DNA from: Acanthopleura granulata
Lineage: Eukaryota; Mollusca; Polyplacophora; Chitonida; Chitonidae
Length of the DNA stretch: 64,000 nucleotides
Reading direction: 5' to 3'
Assembly: GCA_016165875.1 (NCBI GenBank)
Contig: JABBOT010000013.1
Location: forward strand, 12,063,435-12,127,434
Every line of letters begins with the position of its first letter. Position 1 is the first letter of the stretch. Below are positions 1 through 10,704 of this stretch, piece by piece. The translations under genes were made by a program, and so were the position numbers. Below the pieces are notes generated by a model. The model was not told the DNA's origin. It searched no databases and saw only the letters and a program-made list of their open reading frames with translations.

Positions 1-240
1 TGCTAGTACAGTTGATAACAACACTTCACCTTTTGTTTGTTTCTTATTTAGTACTGGTTCAAGGGGGTATTGTATGTTGTTCCCATTAAAGCACTTACAT
101 AAACAGTGAGAACAGAATCCCATGTGAGGTAAATTCACAACAGGACGGGCTTCACCTGTAAATTCTGACCATTTGCCGACTACTACATTATCGTCGCTGC
201 TCTGGTTTTACTCTCCAAGCCTGGAGCCTCATTGGTAATC
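1..240 (+). repeat. Module F, copy 1 (cut by window edge)
   Basis: Landmarks of F: TGTGATGACAACA, a TAATTCTnCTTA region, AACAGTGAGAATAAAACC, GAGGTAAACTGACAAGAGG, and TCGTCGCTGCTCTGGTTTTA. The left part lies outside the window. A 74-codon minus frame open at the edge is a by-product. Confidence 0.55.
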
Positions 241-311
241 GAAAAAATGTCAGGGGAAGGAAACTTTCGTGAACATGTATATGCTGCGGGATTTTGTTCA
301 TATAATGACTA

Positions 312-500
312 GCCCGTACTCAAGAATATTGGGAGGAAACCGGTCAGAGCACGGAGGAAACCCACGACCATCTGCATGTTGCTGGAGGACCTTCCAACGT
401 ACGGCGGGAGAGGAAGCCAGAATGAGTTGGGCTTGAACACAGAGCTACCGCATTGGTGGGAGGCACCTGGCGCGCCAACCCCCTAGGCCACAGAGGCCCC
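312..500 (-). mobile_element. tRNA-derived SINE, internally deleted
   Basis: Read on the minus strand, the intact element has a tRNA-like head with an A box (TGGCTCAGTTGG) and B box (GTTCAAGTCC). A conserved body follows (GGAAACCCACGACCATC and neighbours on the plus strand), then a 3' end with TTCTTGAGTACGGCGTAAAA and an (AAAT)n tail. Such heads are made by RNA polymerase III and moved by a partner LINE. Conserved SINE bodies of this kind occur in molluscs (Nin-DC or related domains are candidates; not verified). This copy lacks about 30 bp near its 3' part. Confidence 0.75.
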
Positions 501-676
501 CGTTTTGTTCTGAAGTAAGGATACCGTTCCTCACGTCACAAATGGTGGGGTAGAAAAGATCACATCCCAAAACGGTAAACAGTGGAGTGTTGAATGGGTC
601 GCGGTAATGGTGGTCAGGTTCCTACCGGGAAGACATGTCTATCATGTAGACATGTACCAATGAAGTGCATCCAGGT

Positions 677-946
677 TATCTCCTGATCCGAAAACTCCAT
701 GCTGAGAAAGTCACAATAGCATATTAGCATAAACACCTGCACAAATGAACAAGGTTGTCACTTTGCCTTTTGTCGGTACCTATACTGTAAGGCCACTGGT
801 AGTTAATTCTCTGCTTCTTGCAACCAGCTGAAAAGTACAATGATTTGTGAGGCGATTATTGATTATTTACTATTCGAGTACCTGTAAAAAGCACCGAGAA
901 CGGGAGTTGCTTGCTGTACAATTCAAAACGCTTCCTTAAATTCCTG
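677..946 (-). other. Three candidate small exons downstream of the zinc-finger-like exon
   Basis: On the minus strand, 946-882 follows a long poly-T acceptor ending in TAG and stops at ACAG/GTACTC. 827-780 follows TGTACTTTTCAG and stops at TATAG/GTACCG. 701 onward follows GTGACTTTCTCAG and reaches a stop at about 677. Phases of the first two agree with the exon ending at 1904. The peptides are short (21, 15 and 8 residues), so this chain may be fortuitous. Confidence 0.2.
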
Positions 947-1261
947 CTAATGAAAAAAAAAAACAAAAAAAAAACAATGAAACTTATAATCTCAATGTTT
1001 TTCTTAAATTTTATTCATAATAAAAAGTAACGATATACAACTGTTTGTTCGTCAACATTGACCTAGAATAAATATATCTTTGTACTATTATAATCAAGTT
1101 TTAACATACAATTAAATCAGTACGTGTACGTAATATAAAATTATCTGCATTATACATAAATTGTTTATCAAAATATATCTTTGAGATCATAAGTAACTGA
1201 TTGATATCAATTTCATAAAGTAAATTGCATCTTGCATTATCCACAAACATCCATGTTTGTT

Positions 1262-1705
1262 TTGTCGCAAGGACACAAATAAACTTACCGAATCACCAAG
1301 TTATTATTTCAGACAGTACAAATTGTTCATTAGTTTTAATTCCAAAACTAACTTAAACCAGTTTGATATATTGTTGATAAATATTTACACCAATTACCCA
1401 CATCAAATAGAGAGATTGGCACTTCTGAAATTTTGACTCCCCTAATTCTTCGAAAGGTGTAGAACTACAAATATTCATTCCACGTATGCTTTGTCCCAAT
1501 TACACAAGTAAAATTACAGAATCACTACGCTATTATTTCTTACATAAAGATTTGTTGATTAGTTTTGATTAAAAAACTAAATAAAATAATGTTGATATTG
1601 TTTGTGAACATTTACCAAGTTACCCACTTCTAATAATGACACTCTCACATGATCAGATTTTTTGACTACCCTACAAATTCTTAGGCAGGCCTAGAACTAC
1701 TGACA
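1262..1705 (+). repeat. Diverged tandem duplication, two units of about 230 bp
   Basis: Paired landmarks: CTTACCGAATCACC/ATTACAGAATCACT, TTCATTAGTTTTAATT/TTGATTAGTTTTGATT, CCAATTACCCAC/CCAAGTTACCCAC, and GTAGAACTAC/CTAGAACTAC. Confidence 0.65.
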
Positions 1706-1883
1706 ATATGGCGGGAGGTTTTCTGCTTCACGATTACGTTTTGATACATTCGGTTTTTTGTTTCTGACACAGGTGCACAAATTCGGAAGCAATTGACAGG
1801 ATGGCTCAGGTTTCTTGTTGTGCCACAGTGACAGCATACCTTACACCAACGAGCACAGCCATAATGAAGAGTTTCAACTGGTG
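1681..1883 (-). pseudogene. Cysteine-rich open segment in frame with the 1904-2320 exon
   Basis: About 65 codons ending in TAA, separated from the upstream exon by two in-frame stops within 25 bases. It contains a dense cysteine cluster (CARWCKVCCHCG) and further cysteines and a histidine downstream, as in zinc-binding modules. The retained frame suggests the two parts were once one reading frame. A chance open frame cannot be excluded. Confidence 0.25.
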
Positions 1884-1903
1884 ACTAATATGTCAAATTC
1901 TAC

Positions 1904-2320
1904 CTTAGGTATAACTTGTCTAAGATGCATTGACAGTGGGTGTCCCATTCTCTTTGAACTCTTGTCAGTGTGACACCACAGGTATAGAACTTCTCATTAA
2001 AGGCCATCTTCAAATGTCTACATTCCAGTGCAGATACCTTTGATTTTGAATACAAGAGCCTAGGTTTGTCTGATTCGAAGCAGTTTGTAATCATCTTAAC
2101 GTTGTTTAGATCTTCGCGAAGCGGGTTAAAAGCCATACCTTGACCCAGTGAGCTTTTTGTTTTTAAGGAAGGCATATGCTCTTCTGTTGTTTCACATCCA
2201 TACACCTCATCCAAACTTTTGTAATGCGACTCATTGTCAGGCATTGGATCGGGTGATTGAGACAAGTTTTTTACCTGTTCCGCTTGCAATCTGAACGGTT
2301 TGTTACAAATCTCACAGAAG
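1904..2320 (-). CDS. Candidate exon with a degenerate C2H2-like finger
   Basis: A 417-bp open exon preceded by TTTAATCAG and followed by AAG with GTAGAA. It begins with a zinc-finger-like CEICNKPF, but the usual histidine pair is missing. A polar stretch follows, then a C-terminal part with five cysteines including HCQC. In the same frame, after two stops, the DNA continues open to 1681 with another cysteine-rich segment. That could mean a decayed gene, or read-through into an intron. Candidate downstream exons in compatible phase lie at 946-882 and 827-780. A transcription factor fragment or a transposon-derived zinc-finger protein are both possible. No identity is claimed. Confidence 0.4.
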
Positions 2321-2877
2321 CTGATTAAATTAATAGAGGTCTAGCCAGGCTACACGGCCTCCTCGAAGTAACTTGGAGGTCTCGTGTAAATGCGAGGTTT
2401 ACTTTGTCTTCCAATAAAAGCGTCGGCTATTGAAGACTGTAAAGCCTTGCTCAGAATACATTTACTTGATTAACGCCTAAGAATAGATCTGGTACATGTA
2501 GCTATCACAAAGGTTCTGCTCCTTCTAATTACTTAGAGGTACATAGATCTTAAGCAGGGGCACACCACTTGTATTCCACTCACACTTGTGGGTCTCTAGC
2601 TTATGCTGGGTTTTGTGATACAGGTTTAATACTGGAGTTGTACAAAGGAAAGGCGCTTGAGCAGTGGGGTAGCAGTTGATCATCTGTATATTTATACAGT
2701 ATATGTACATGAGAAAAATGCGACGTTTTTTTCCCTGTGGTTCCCTCTGTTCCTGCTGCCGTGCTTTTTGCCCACTGACTCCAGAAAAATAAGGATACAG
2801 AGAATCTCCCTGGTGGATAGAATTCCACACATAGCAGGCATTTAAAGGGTTAAAGTGGGTTTGGGATTCATTTATTT

Positions 2878-3082
2878 GTTATTTGATTGATGTTTTACGC
2901 CGTACTCAAGAATACTTCACTTATACAATGGCGGCCAGCCGGTTGTTGGTGGACCTTCACACGTGCGGTGGGAGAGGACGCCAACATGAGCTGGACTTGA
3001 ACTCAGAGGGACCAAATTGGTGGAAAGCTTCTGGGTCATTCCGATGCGCTAGCGCGCTAACCAACTGAGCCACGGAGGACCT
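2878..3082 (-). mobile_element. tRNA-derived SINE, body deletion
   Basis: The head is well preserved (A box at about 3060-3071) but about 60 bp of the GC-rich body are missing. Confidence 0.8.
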
Positions 3083-3099
3083 CAACACGGGTTTTAGAG

Positions 3100-4700
3100 A
3101 TTGCGTATTTAAGTGATGCTGTCAAATAAACGAGTGATCATTTTCATCATGTTACGTCCAATGAAAGCAGAAGTGGTTTATATTTGTTCAGGACAAGCAT
3201 GGTGAACCTTTGCATATAAACGGGGTACAAATATGTTTCTGTTTTGCAGTCCCTTCTAGATGCATATTTTCGTGTGGAACTATCCACACAACATTATTAT
3301 TTTTGCACCAGTAATGCTGGTATGAGAAATTAACCTTTTTTTTTCCTACAAAGAGAAAATGCTGGTGGTACAAGAGATATTGAGGATAACATATAGAAAG
3401 TAACGCGTCAGTAAATGTTCTTTCATAAAATCAAAATTGAGGAAATCCTTCACTAGAGCTCCGTTGAGGTACCATCAACCTTTTCGCCCTAAGTAGGTCA
3501 TCCTGACCTGATTTTGAGTTCTCTACTGCAGATCCGTAATAAGCGCACAAAAACAACGGAGTAATTTTCTGGCCTTGACCACGTTACGGAGATAGAATTG
3601 AATCTCTCTCCATCAAATGATAGCGTCTTTAGTTTCAATGATATCCACAACGTAGACGCGAGCTAAATTGGAAATGGCCGAAGGCTCTTCCCAAGTAATA
3701 ATCTTCTGTAGCAGGCTTTCAATAGAATGTGAAAATAAAAGATTTGTCGCCGGTTTCATTTTATCCATTTCTTCTCTGGGCAATTCAACGCCTTTTGTGT
3801 TCAGATATTTGGGTAATAAATAATTCGTTTTATCTTTCCTTTGCATAGTTTGTCTTTCTTTCCTCATTTAGTATCTATACCGAAGGCAGGGGTGATGGGT
3901 AAAGATGAAAGACAGCAAGATAACTGATCTATTCCATAGCCACTTTCGAACATACGACGCATGTCGCATAATGTCGGCAAGACTAGAATCTGATACAAAC
4001 TTTTATTTCTCCAATCCTAATATGTCGATAGGCGTCCCATCTTCCGTGTGCCTGACGTCAACTCTCTGACTGCGAATTGGAAATTTCGGAATCCTAGGCT
4101 GACTGAACCGGTCAGTAGTGCTCAGTTTTATGGGAAACGAACGCGACATAAACCACTGACATCTGGAAAATTACCCACCAACATTTCCCTGTGTTAGGCA
4201 CATAACACAGGTTGGTGGAAAGCAATTAGTCTCCAAACACCAGGATCTGCCTAAACGGTCACACAAGTATAAAAGTCATTGACCACTAACTGGCATTCAA
4301 GGCCTCATGTACAGCGATAGTGGGGAAATGTAAAAATTACATGTCTATGGCCGGCTTTCAAACCGTATCTTACGAGTCTTTGTGAGTGCAAAGAAGGACC
4401 CTGCTTTAACCCACAGAAACACTACCCGCTACCATATGCTATGTAAATGCTAAACTGACTTTCAGTGCCTGTACAGGACGTTGGAGTGACCTAATTTTTA
4501 TATGGGTTAGTTTGGGTGAGCCCTTCAACATGTGCATTATTCCGATATGTGCTTTAACACATTATGATATTGTATCAAACACTATATATCGAATAATGTG
4601 ATTTTTGAGTTACAAATCAATTTTAAAGTAGATTCTTATTCTCGTTATCTTTTTGTTCCGACTTTGGGCGGTTATCACTCTTAGAATTATACAAGCTATC
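3100..4700. other. No clear feature apart from the 3.6-3.9 kb fragment
   Basis: AT-rich, with no repeat module or exon recognised. CACAGG/AACCTG-type short inverted similarity near 4190-4215 is too short to call. Confidence 0.4.
3613..3867 (-). pseudogene. Possible fragment of a DNA-transposon protein
   Basis: An 84-codon frame rich in charged residues. Its middle (MDKMK, then LFSHSIESLLQKI) loosely resembles the KMKVKLA...FS.SVA segment I associate with P-element/THAP9-type transposases. No DDE residues can be recognised, no terminal repeats were seen, and neighbouring sequence shows no other parts of such a protein. The match is weak. Confidence 0.2.
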
Positions 4701-4764
4701 AATGATTCCGCATGGCGTATTTTCGCCACGAGATGACCGAGCTGCAGACCATGTGGCGTTGAAT

Positions 4765-5030
4765 CTAGCCTTCGAAAGCGACACTCCTATACCAGCCGTC
4801 AACGAAAACGGGCGTTCCAGGTCAACAATCGCTAAACTTGTTTCCCAAAACGACAAATAACACAAACCCCCAAAGAACAAAAAAAATATATAAATATAAA
4901 GTTTAGATGGATTGACGAAAAGACGTAATGAATGTTCTAGGCGGATGAATAAATTCAGTTTCCAAATCGTGCACCATTTTAGTATACATGGTGTCGCTAA
5001 TCAACTTTGCTGAGCTCTGTTATTCACCCA
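4765..5030 (+). repeat. Module B, copy 1
   Basis: Shared landmarks of module B are TATACCAGCCGTCAAC, an AAAACGACAAAT block, ATATATAAAAT, GAAAAGACGTAATGAATG, TTCTAGGCGGATGAATAAA and CAAATCGTGTACCATTTTAG. Six copies were found, all on the plus strand. No coding frame is shared. Its class is unknown. Confidence 0.65.
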
Positions 5031-5929
5031 TTCAATCTAAATTACATTCTTCTTCGATATAAATTTGGTGTTCGAATTTCAAACCAGGCTTGAACATCTT
5101 CTCGGCACGACATGGCTGAAATATGTTGATGATGTGGCGCTTAGCAAAGATCATTACATTTTTTTTCTGAACAGTGGTTATTTCCTTTTATTGAATTGCT
5201 GTCGTGTAAATGAATAATCTGACTTCACCAAAATATTTATGATACCGTTTAAACGATCGAAATCCTTAGAGGAGTAATTATCTCTTCTGAGTGAAATATT
5301 GTGTATTTAAACGAGTCATTAAGACACAGAGAGTACCAGTATAGCTAAATACTTCTGTTCACAGCCTTGAACTGCACGAGAATTTCCAGATATGAAATGT
5401 CAATACAAGAGGTTTTGACGGCCCCCTAGGGCTTGTGTGCCATGGACAAGAACAGAACTAAATCAGACTGTCACATATGCCTCAAGTGTTCCATGTTTTC
5501 ACTGTGTCTATTACAGCTTCTAATGTGGAACCACCATCAAAACAAGACATCATCGTCATCATCGATTCTTGCTTTGGAACTATCCAAAGCTCTGTATAAC
5601 AGGGTGACCCATACTGTCAGATGGACTCTAGCTGGCATCCAGTCTTAGTCTAGAGTGAAACATGGTTTGGTGAGTAAGTGAAGAGTGCAAACTTTTATAG
5701 AGTTTTGTCAATAATTTCACCCCTTTGCACATAGCAATAATTCGGCTGAAATGAAGAATAAATCACGCTTGGTGACTTTTAAAATGTCCGTGTGGAATAT
5801 AAGAATAGAAAAGCCCTTGCTTCACATTCAACGATCTTACTTTCGTGAGACTTATATCACTTGTCACATTCTTATATGTTTTATTTTCTACTTTTCCAAA
5901 AACAGCGGTTGTCAATGTTAACAGGGTGG

Positions 5930-6720
5930 CGTTCACTATTTACACGTTGCTTAGAAGCCTTAGAATTCAATGACGCCCACATCAAAGATACATGACATTG
6001 TAATCATTATTTGAGATAAATGAACAAAATAAAGTGGATCTAAAAAATAATAAAATGGAGTCGGCTCTTAGTTAAGCTAGATTGCCTTCCTTAATATAAT
6101 ACGTCATACAACGTACAAGAGATCATAGGAGCTTGAGGCTTTAAAATATCGTCTTTTTCTCAATTGCAGCTGCACCAATAATGACGAACAGAGGCGTTAT
6201 TGTGATAAGACTCCATTAATTGTGCGCTACTGCAGAGTTCTCTAAAGTTCCAGGCATATTGCATTGGTAATTTGTCTTGACTTCCGGTTTTCACAGTCGG
6301 TACTGGAGTTATCGGTCAACTGCAGGGCAGCGTACTCAGAGACCTTTCACTGAGTGCCACTGTTTTAATCTTGAATTCTGTGACCTCTAATGGTTTGATG
6401 GTCATATTTATTTTGCTGACAGGGTCACGCTGAGGTGGGATCGACATAGACATACACTTTGGCCGAAATCCTTGTGGTATTGGCCTCCGCACAAGACTTC
6501 AGAACTCTACCTGTCTTATTCTCTGTGTTGACACATGACAGCTCATTGGAGAAGGATTTCTATATATTAAGCCACTTGGTTCCGACAAGGAAGTCGGATA
6601 AGTCTTTACCTGCTGGGAGTGTGAAATGATAAATTGGCACCAAGGCGAATTACCGGCGACAAGAGATCAATACTGTCGGTGACAAGGCTTGAGGGAAAGG
6701 TACATTGATACCGATGCCAT
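5930..6720 (+). repeat. Module G, copy 1
   Basis: Contains AAAGATACATGACATTG, then GGTGGGATCGACATAG, GGAAGTCGGATAAGTC and GGCGAATTACC in order. Copy 2 has the same order at nearly the same spacing (offset about 10.5-10.6 kb). The candidate exon at 6170-6245 lies within this span. Confidence 0.6.
6170..6245 (+). CDS. Candidate terminal exon, cysteine-rich
   Basis: The acceptor TCTTTTTCTCAATTGCAG is strong. The exon completes a codon with one base, then encodes 24 residues with three cysteines (CTNNDEQRRYC ... YC) and ends at TAA. Upstream plus-strand acceptors at 5514 and 5908 open other short frames, but no consistent phase chain could be built. It sits just before module G. It may be the 3' end of an unidentified secreted-protein gene, or a chance exon-like segment. 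Confidence 0.3.
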
Positions 6721-7014
6721 TGTACTGCTGTCAAGTCGCAATAGGTTTTCTAGGTTTCTTACCTTTAGAATTCTGGCTATGAGAAAGGAACTACATATAT
6801 AAGGCACCGCAGGAAACACTGGCCCACAATGCTAAGAAGATTCTGCTCTAAACTTGGTCCGTAGACGCAACAGAGGCAGTCTGAAATGTTAGCCCAGATC
6901 TGAAACATTTCTACAAACGACGTAAGAATATAACGTAATATGTAGCCTAATATATCACCTAATATAAGAGGTCATTTTTTTCCATGGATAAAATCCGTGA
7001 AGCAACACATCCAA

Positions 7015-7640
7015 AATTCAACTTCATATGAAATGCGCAAGCGAAACTTTCTAATGTTACATAATCTATAACTACATAGCCCATCCACTTGTCTTATCTT
7101 GGACAGTGGGCCAGCTTGGGAAAATGAAAGACGTTATAAGACACACGTCGGATTCAAACCCTGAGCTGTTTACACGCATGAGCAACGTCATGTAAGTAAT
7201 CCATAGTTTCTTGAATAAGCTTGTAGGCATTCTAGTCCTGCTGCAATCACATAGGAAAGAAACTGAAACATTAGTGCCAAAGGAATGACTTAGGATCCAC
7301 CTGTAGGCTGTGAAAAGGTACCAACACCACAGGTTTATACTTTGAATCGTGCTGAAATGAATCTTGTACAAAATGAGCAGGCCACTTTGATGAATTAGTC
7401 GACCAGGGCGAGAGCAGATGAGAAGTAAACTCCGCGTATAGTTTAATTTACCTCAGGGTGGTGTGGTACATCTATATTTGTACATTTCATTCATGAGACG
7501 ACACATGCAGAATTCTAACTCATGTGAAATACGCATGTGAAATTCTGTAATGTGACATAATAAATGACTGCATAACCCATCTTCATGTCTTACTTGGGAC
7601 AGCGGGCCAAGTGGGTATAATGAAAGCCACTTAAAAGACA
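7015..7640 (+). repeat. Module H with an internal tandem duplication
   Basis: 7015-7150 and 7500-7640 are diverged copies about 485 bp apart (GTGAAATACGCATGTGAAA, ATGTCTTACTTGGGACAG, GGGCCAA..GG). Between them is the GAATCGTGCTGAAATGAATC to GGGCGAGAGC part seen in other H copies. Confidence 0.65.
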
Positions 7641-8276
7641 GTACATGATATAAGTTAAGTTTGCCAAAAAAGCTGCACAATATTGTGTTCATTTCGGTGA
7701 AGTATTTTTTTAACAGCTACTAGAGAACGGAAAACGACATTTGAGCGTGCTCCATTGATTAGAATGACACGCCGCCATTCTGTCTAGGAATTGAGGTAAT
7801 TCTTCTAAGCGTCGAACACTGTTTTCACCTGAGACGGTAGCAAATTGCTAAGGTGTTTGTAACTTAAGTATATACGTCAATCATGAAATGGTCTAGAAAC
7901 TTACTCTCGCCACAACACAATGGCATGGACGACTTTACAGTGTTGTTCACCCATGTACTTGTTATAATTAAAACATATAGCATTAAAACAATGTGCTCTC
8001 CCCATGTTATTACATGTTGCATCACGTCACATTTTTAAACAGTTGATCTCTCAGAGTTCTCTGATTGGTCAATCCCGCCTAAGTTTAAAAGCATGGGTGT
8101 TTTCATTCTCTCCTCAATCATAATAAACGACAAGGACAATTACTCTTTGGTGTTGTAGTGTGGTATCAACAATTCTCGTCTGGAGCTGGCAAAACTTCTC
8201 CTCGCTTCGCTGTTAACTGTAGTAATCTGGGCCTTTTCATTCCAATGTATGGAAGAGTACTGAAGAACAGTCGGCT

Positions 8277-8921
8277 ATGGGAAAGCTCAACGAGATATTG
8301 CGTCAAGTTGAATTTTCAAAACGTGAAATAGAGGCCTCCGTGGAACAGAAGATTGGCCACTTAAGAGCGGATTTTGCGTTCGCCTCCAACGAAATTCAGA
8401 ATATCAAGGACGAAATAAGACTTCCGCTGGAGGCGAGAAGGCAGCAAGCTGCAATTCAGTTTCAGTCGGGACGAGTTAGAAGGCCTAGGCCAATTAAAAT
8501 GGCGCCTCAGCAGAAAAAGACTGCGTACGCAAGGGAACTGTTGAACGCTGAGGCGGAACGCCTGAATGAGAGTAACAAGATCATCAAAATAGCAAACTGG
8601 TCAACGGTGGCTGGGAAACGTCCAGACTGTATATGGCTAATGAGCTTGGGCCTCTATCCCGTACAAAATATCCATGCTTCTCACCCGTGTAGAAAATTCG
8701 GGTCTCTCACCCGTAGAAAATATCTGGACCTCAAACCCGTACAAAATATCTGGACCGCTAACAAGTGGAAAAAAATAAGACAAAAGATTTTCTGGCTGTA
8801 CAATAACGGCGTCTACCCGCACAAACACTACCCATCAAACTCGCCCTTGTCTGTAAAAACGAAGGGCTCATTTTATTGGCCCATCATTTGGACTAGAAGT
8901 CCCATCTTTTTCTTCACATAA
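8277..8921 (+). CDS. Gag-like protein remnant of a retroelement
   Basis: This is the longest frame in the window (214 codons). Residues 1-60 are charged and helix-prone. Residues 75-115 (ELLNAEAERLNESNKIIKIAN) resemble the L..AE..L..RNK.IKIAD segment I remember from ORF1 proteins of DIRS/Ngaro-like and related retroelements in marine invertebrates. After that the usual GW..V pattern is disrupted (WSTVAGKRPD), consistent with an indel. Residues 125-160 are encoded by a 26-bp tandem repeat. The last 50 residues look non-conserved. The start was chosen as the first ATG after the promoter-like region. The family assignment is by memory only. Confidence 0.4.
   Translation: MGKLNEILRQVEFSKREIEASVEQKIGHLRADFAFASNEIQNIKDEIRLPLEARRQQAAIQFQSGRVRRPRPIKMAPQQKKTAYARELLNAEAERLNESNKIIKIANWSTVAGKRPDCIWLMSLGLYPVQNIHASHPCRKFGSLTRRKYLDLKPVQNIWTANKWKKIRQKIFWLYNNGVYPHKHYPSNSPLSVKTKGSFYWPIIWTRSPIFFFT
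8651..8754 (+). repeat. 26-bp tandem repeat, four units
   Basis: Units begin near 8651, 8677, 8703 and 8729 and share a CCCGTACAAAATATC-type core. It lies inside the gag-like frame, and because 26 is not a multiple of 3 each unit is read in a different frame. It is therefore probably a slippage product rather than a functional protein repeat. Confidence 0.7.
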
Positions 8922-9344
8922 TGAGAACCTCCAAACAGTTGAGTTTTGCCAGCACTTCCGCAGGTACCACAGACGAGAATGGATCAGCCGTCTGACAAGG
9001 CGCATTTATTTCGATCCCGTACCTGGAAGACAAAGCCGCCAAGCGGCCGCATGCCCACGTTTACTACAGGACAACTCCTGCGCCCCGTTCCCCAAGATCT
9101 CAGCATGCTTTTTGTGACACCTACTTCCCCGCTTTAGGGAAGACCAATGCCCCAGGAGAAAGAAGTCTCATTTTAATTCTTCCCCGTCAAACAAATAAAA
9201 TTATATATACCCAGTCGGCAGCACAACACTCCACACTTCAAACGAAGATAATTCAGCAATAATTCATACAATTCAAATAGTTTTTTTTTACATTCAAGAG
9301 AGATTTTAATAATCTTCTTTATGAATGGTACCTCGATCCGGAGA

Positions 9345-9905
9345 TATCCTTTATATTAAAAATAGAAAGACACTGGATTCACAACCCGAGCTGTTTACAC
9401 ACATGGGCAGCATAACAGACTCTAGTCGGATTATGTACACAAATGGGTATACACAATCCGCAGTGATGTAAGTAATCCCTGGTTCCGACCCTTGGCGCGC
9501 CAACGCAGAGCAAGGACCCAGAAACCTATAAAAGTGTCGCTTTGAGTTCAAGTCCAGCTAAAGCTGGCTTCCTTTCTGGCCGTTCGTGGGAAGTTCTGCC
9601 AGCAGCTAGCGGAATAATCAAATAAATAAATAATCCTTACTTTCTGCTTTAATCTTATAGGTATTTTGATGCCGCTGGCATTGCTTTGGCATGGTACGTT
9701 TATATTAGTGATGAAGACCTGACGTAGCATCCGCTGGAAAAAGTCCAAACACAGGATGATTATATTGTGGATCGTTATGAAACGAGTCTTGTGCAGAATA
9801 AGCAGGCCACTCTGATGACGAAGGCAACCTGGGCGAGAGTTGCAGAGGCAAGGTAAACTCCAGACATGGTTTAACTTGCCCTAGTGTATACTGTGGTACT
9901 TGTAT
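9345..9905 (+). repeat. Module H, copy 2, split by a SINE
   Basis: GGATTCACAACCCGAGCTG, GTGATGTAAGTAATCC, [SINE], TCTTATAGGTATTTTGATG, and GAATAAGCAGGCCACTCTGATG align with 7135-7440. Confidence 0.65.
9490..9634 (+). mobile_element. tRNA-derived SINE with the 3' body removed
   Basis: It has a decayed head, the B box GTTCAAGTCC, and body up to CAGCAGCTAGCGG, then jumps directly to the AATAAATAAATA tail. The roughly 100 bp normally between are absent. It is inserted within a copy of module H. Confidence 0.75.
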
Positions 9906-10159
9906 GATTTCTCCAACACCTGTTATTACGCGTATTTTAAAAAGCGACGACACTGTTTCTTGAAAGTCTACAAACCTTATCAAATGCAAAATGCAGGACG
10001 ACATTGATGAATGAGGGCTCTTGACAAGGAACATATCTGTATCTTTTTTAATTAATAGTCTTGATGATAGAGACCTTCAAATGTCATTTCCTCGATAGTT
10101 TTCTCTGCAGACGAATTGTATTTACAATCTATCACCAAGTACTAAAACGCAGAACAGTC

Positions 10160-10265
10160 TTATTTAAGACTGCTTGTAACATACATCACGTAATCCTGGA
10201 TTCCTGTGAGCTGCATGCTTATGTTGGCCTATCTCGTTTCATAGACAGGTATACATTTTAATGGA
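10160..10265 (+). repeat. Module K, plus-oriented copy
   Basis: TCACGTAATCCTGGATTCC, TATGTTGGCCTATCTCG and GACAGGTATACATTTTA. A strong acceptor at 10109 makes an exon-like unit (45 codons) here, but the repeat match to 16.3 kb argues for a mobile origin. Confidence 0.4.
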
Positions 10266-10585
10266 AAACATCCTAAAATAAATTACACCTTCGGAAATAT
10301 TCGCTCGAACTTCCACTCATAAGAACTGCGAAGAGATAGCTTTCTCCGAACTAGGCGGATTTAGTAGAAAAGTCGGGTAATTCCAATACTCCCGAGAGTG
10401 GTGAAGAGGTGAATCGCAGGGCGGATTGCAAGTGACCCAGAACAATGTTCTTAGTGACGAAAGAAGGCCGTCAGTTGACAAAGCATGTGTGGAGGTTTCA
10501 GTAATTCAGAAGCAAGAGTTTGACAAAGAAGCCTGCAATAAATATTGGGCTGCTTACAGTAAAACAACGTTAAAGTTATTCTACG

Positions 10586-10704
10586 TATAAAAGCTTACTC
10601 CACTGATAGACGAAAAGATCTGTTACACCGAAAGTGAACTACTTTCTTCCTGTGTGGTAAAAGCATAATAATTGAAACAATATAAGACACTGCGAGTATG
10701 CCAG
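10586..10704 (+). promoter_or_regulatory. Possible promoter and first exon (TATA, ATG, GT donor)
   Basis: TATAAAAG at 10586 lies about 110 bases before an ATG with A at -3. After ATG CCA G comes a consensus donor, GTAAGAAAT. This arrangement fits a short first exon, but no in-phase second exon was found. Confidence 0.2.

Larger units (their letters stand above)
8040..9215 (+). mobile_element. Compact retroelement-like transcription unit
   Basis: The segment contains an ATTGG (inverted CCAAT) box at 8064, a TTTAAAAG TATA-like box at 8084, a CT-rich possible start region near 8110, a 214-codon frame at 8277-8921 and an AATAAA signal at 9194. No reverse transcriptase, integrase or tyrosine recombinase frame follows, and no terminal repeats were recognised. 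A non-autonomous or internally deleted retroelement is the simplest reading. Confidence 0.35.

Noticed and set aside
1..226. 74-codon minus frame open at the left edge
   Set aside because: It lies inside repeat module F, and the equivalent frames in other F copies are closed.
5514..5600. Plus-strand exon-like segment reading DIIVIIDSCFG, reminiscent of caspase-fold active-site strands
   Set aside because: The match rests on eleven residues over a CATCATCG low-complexity stretch. The frame stops soon after, and no histidine motif or neighbouring exon was found.
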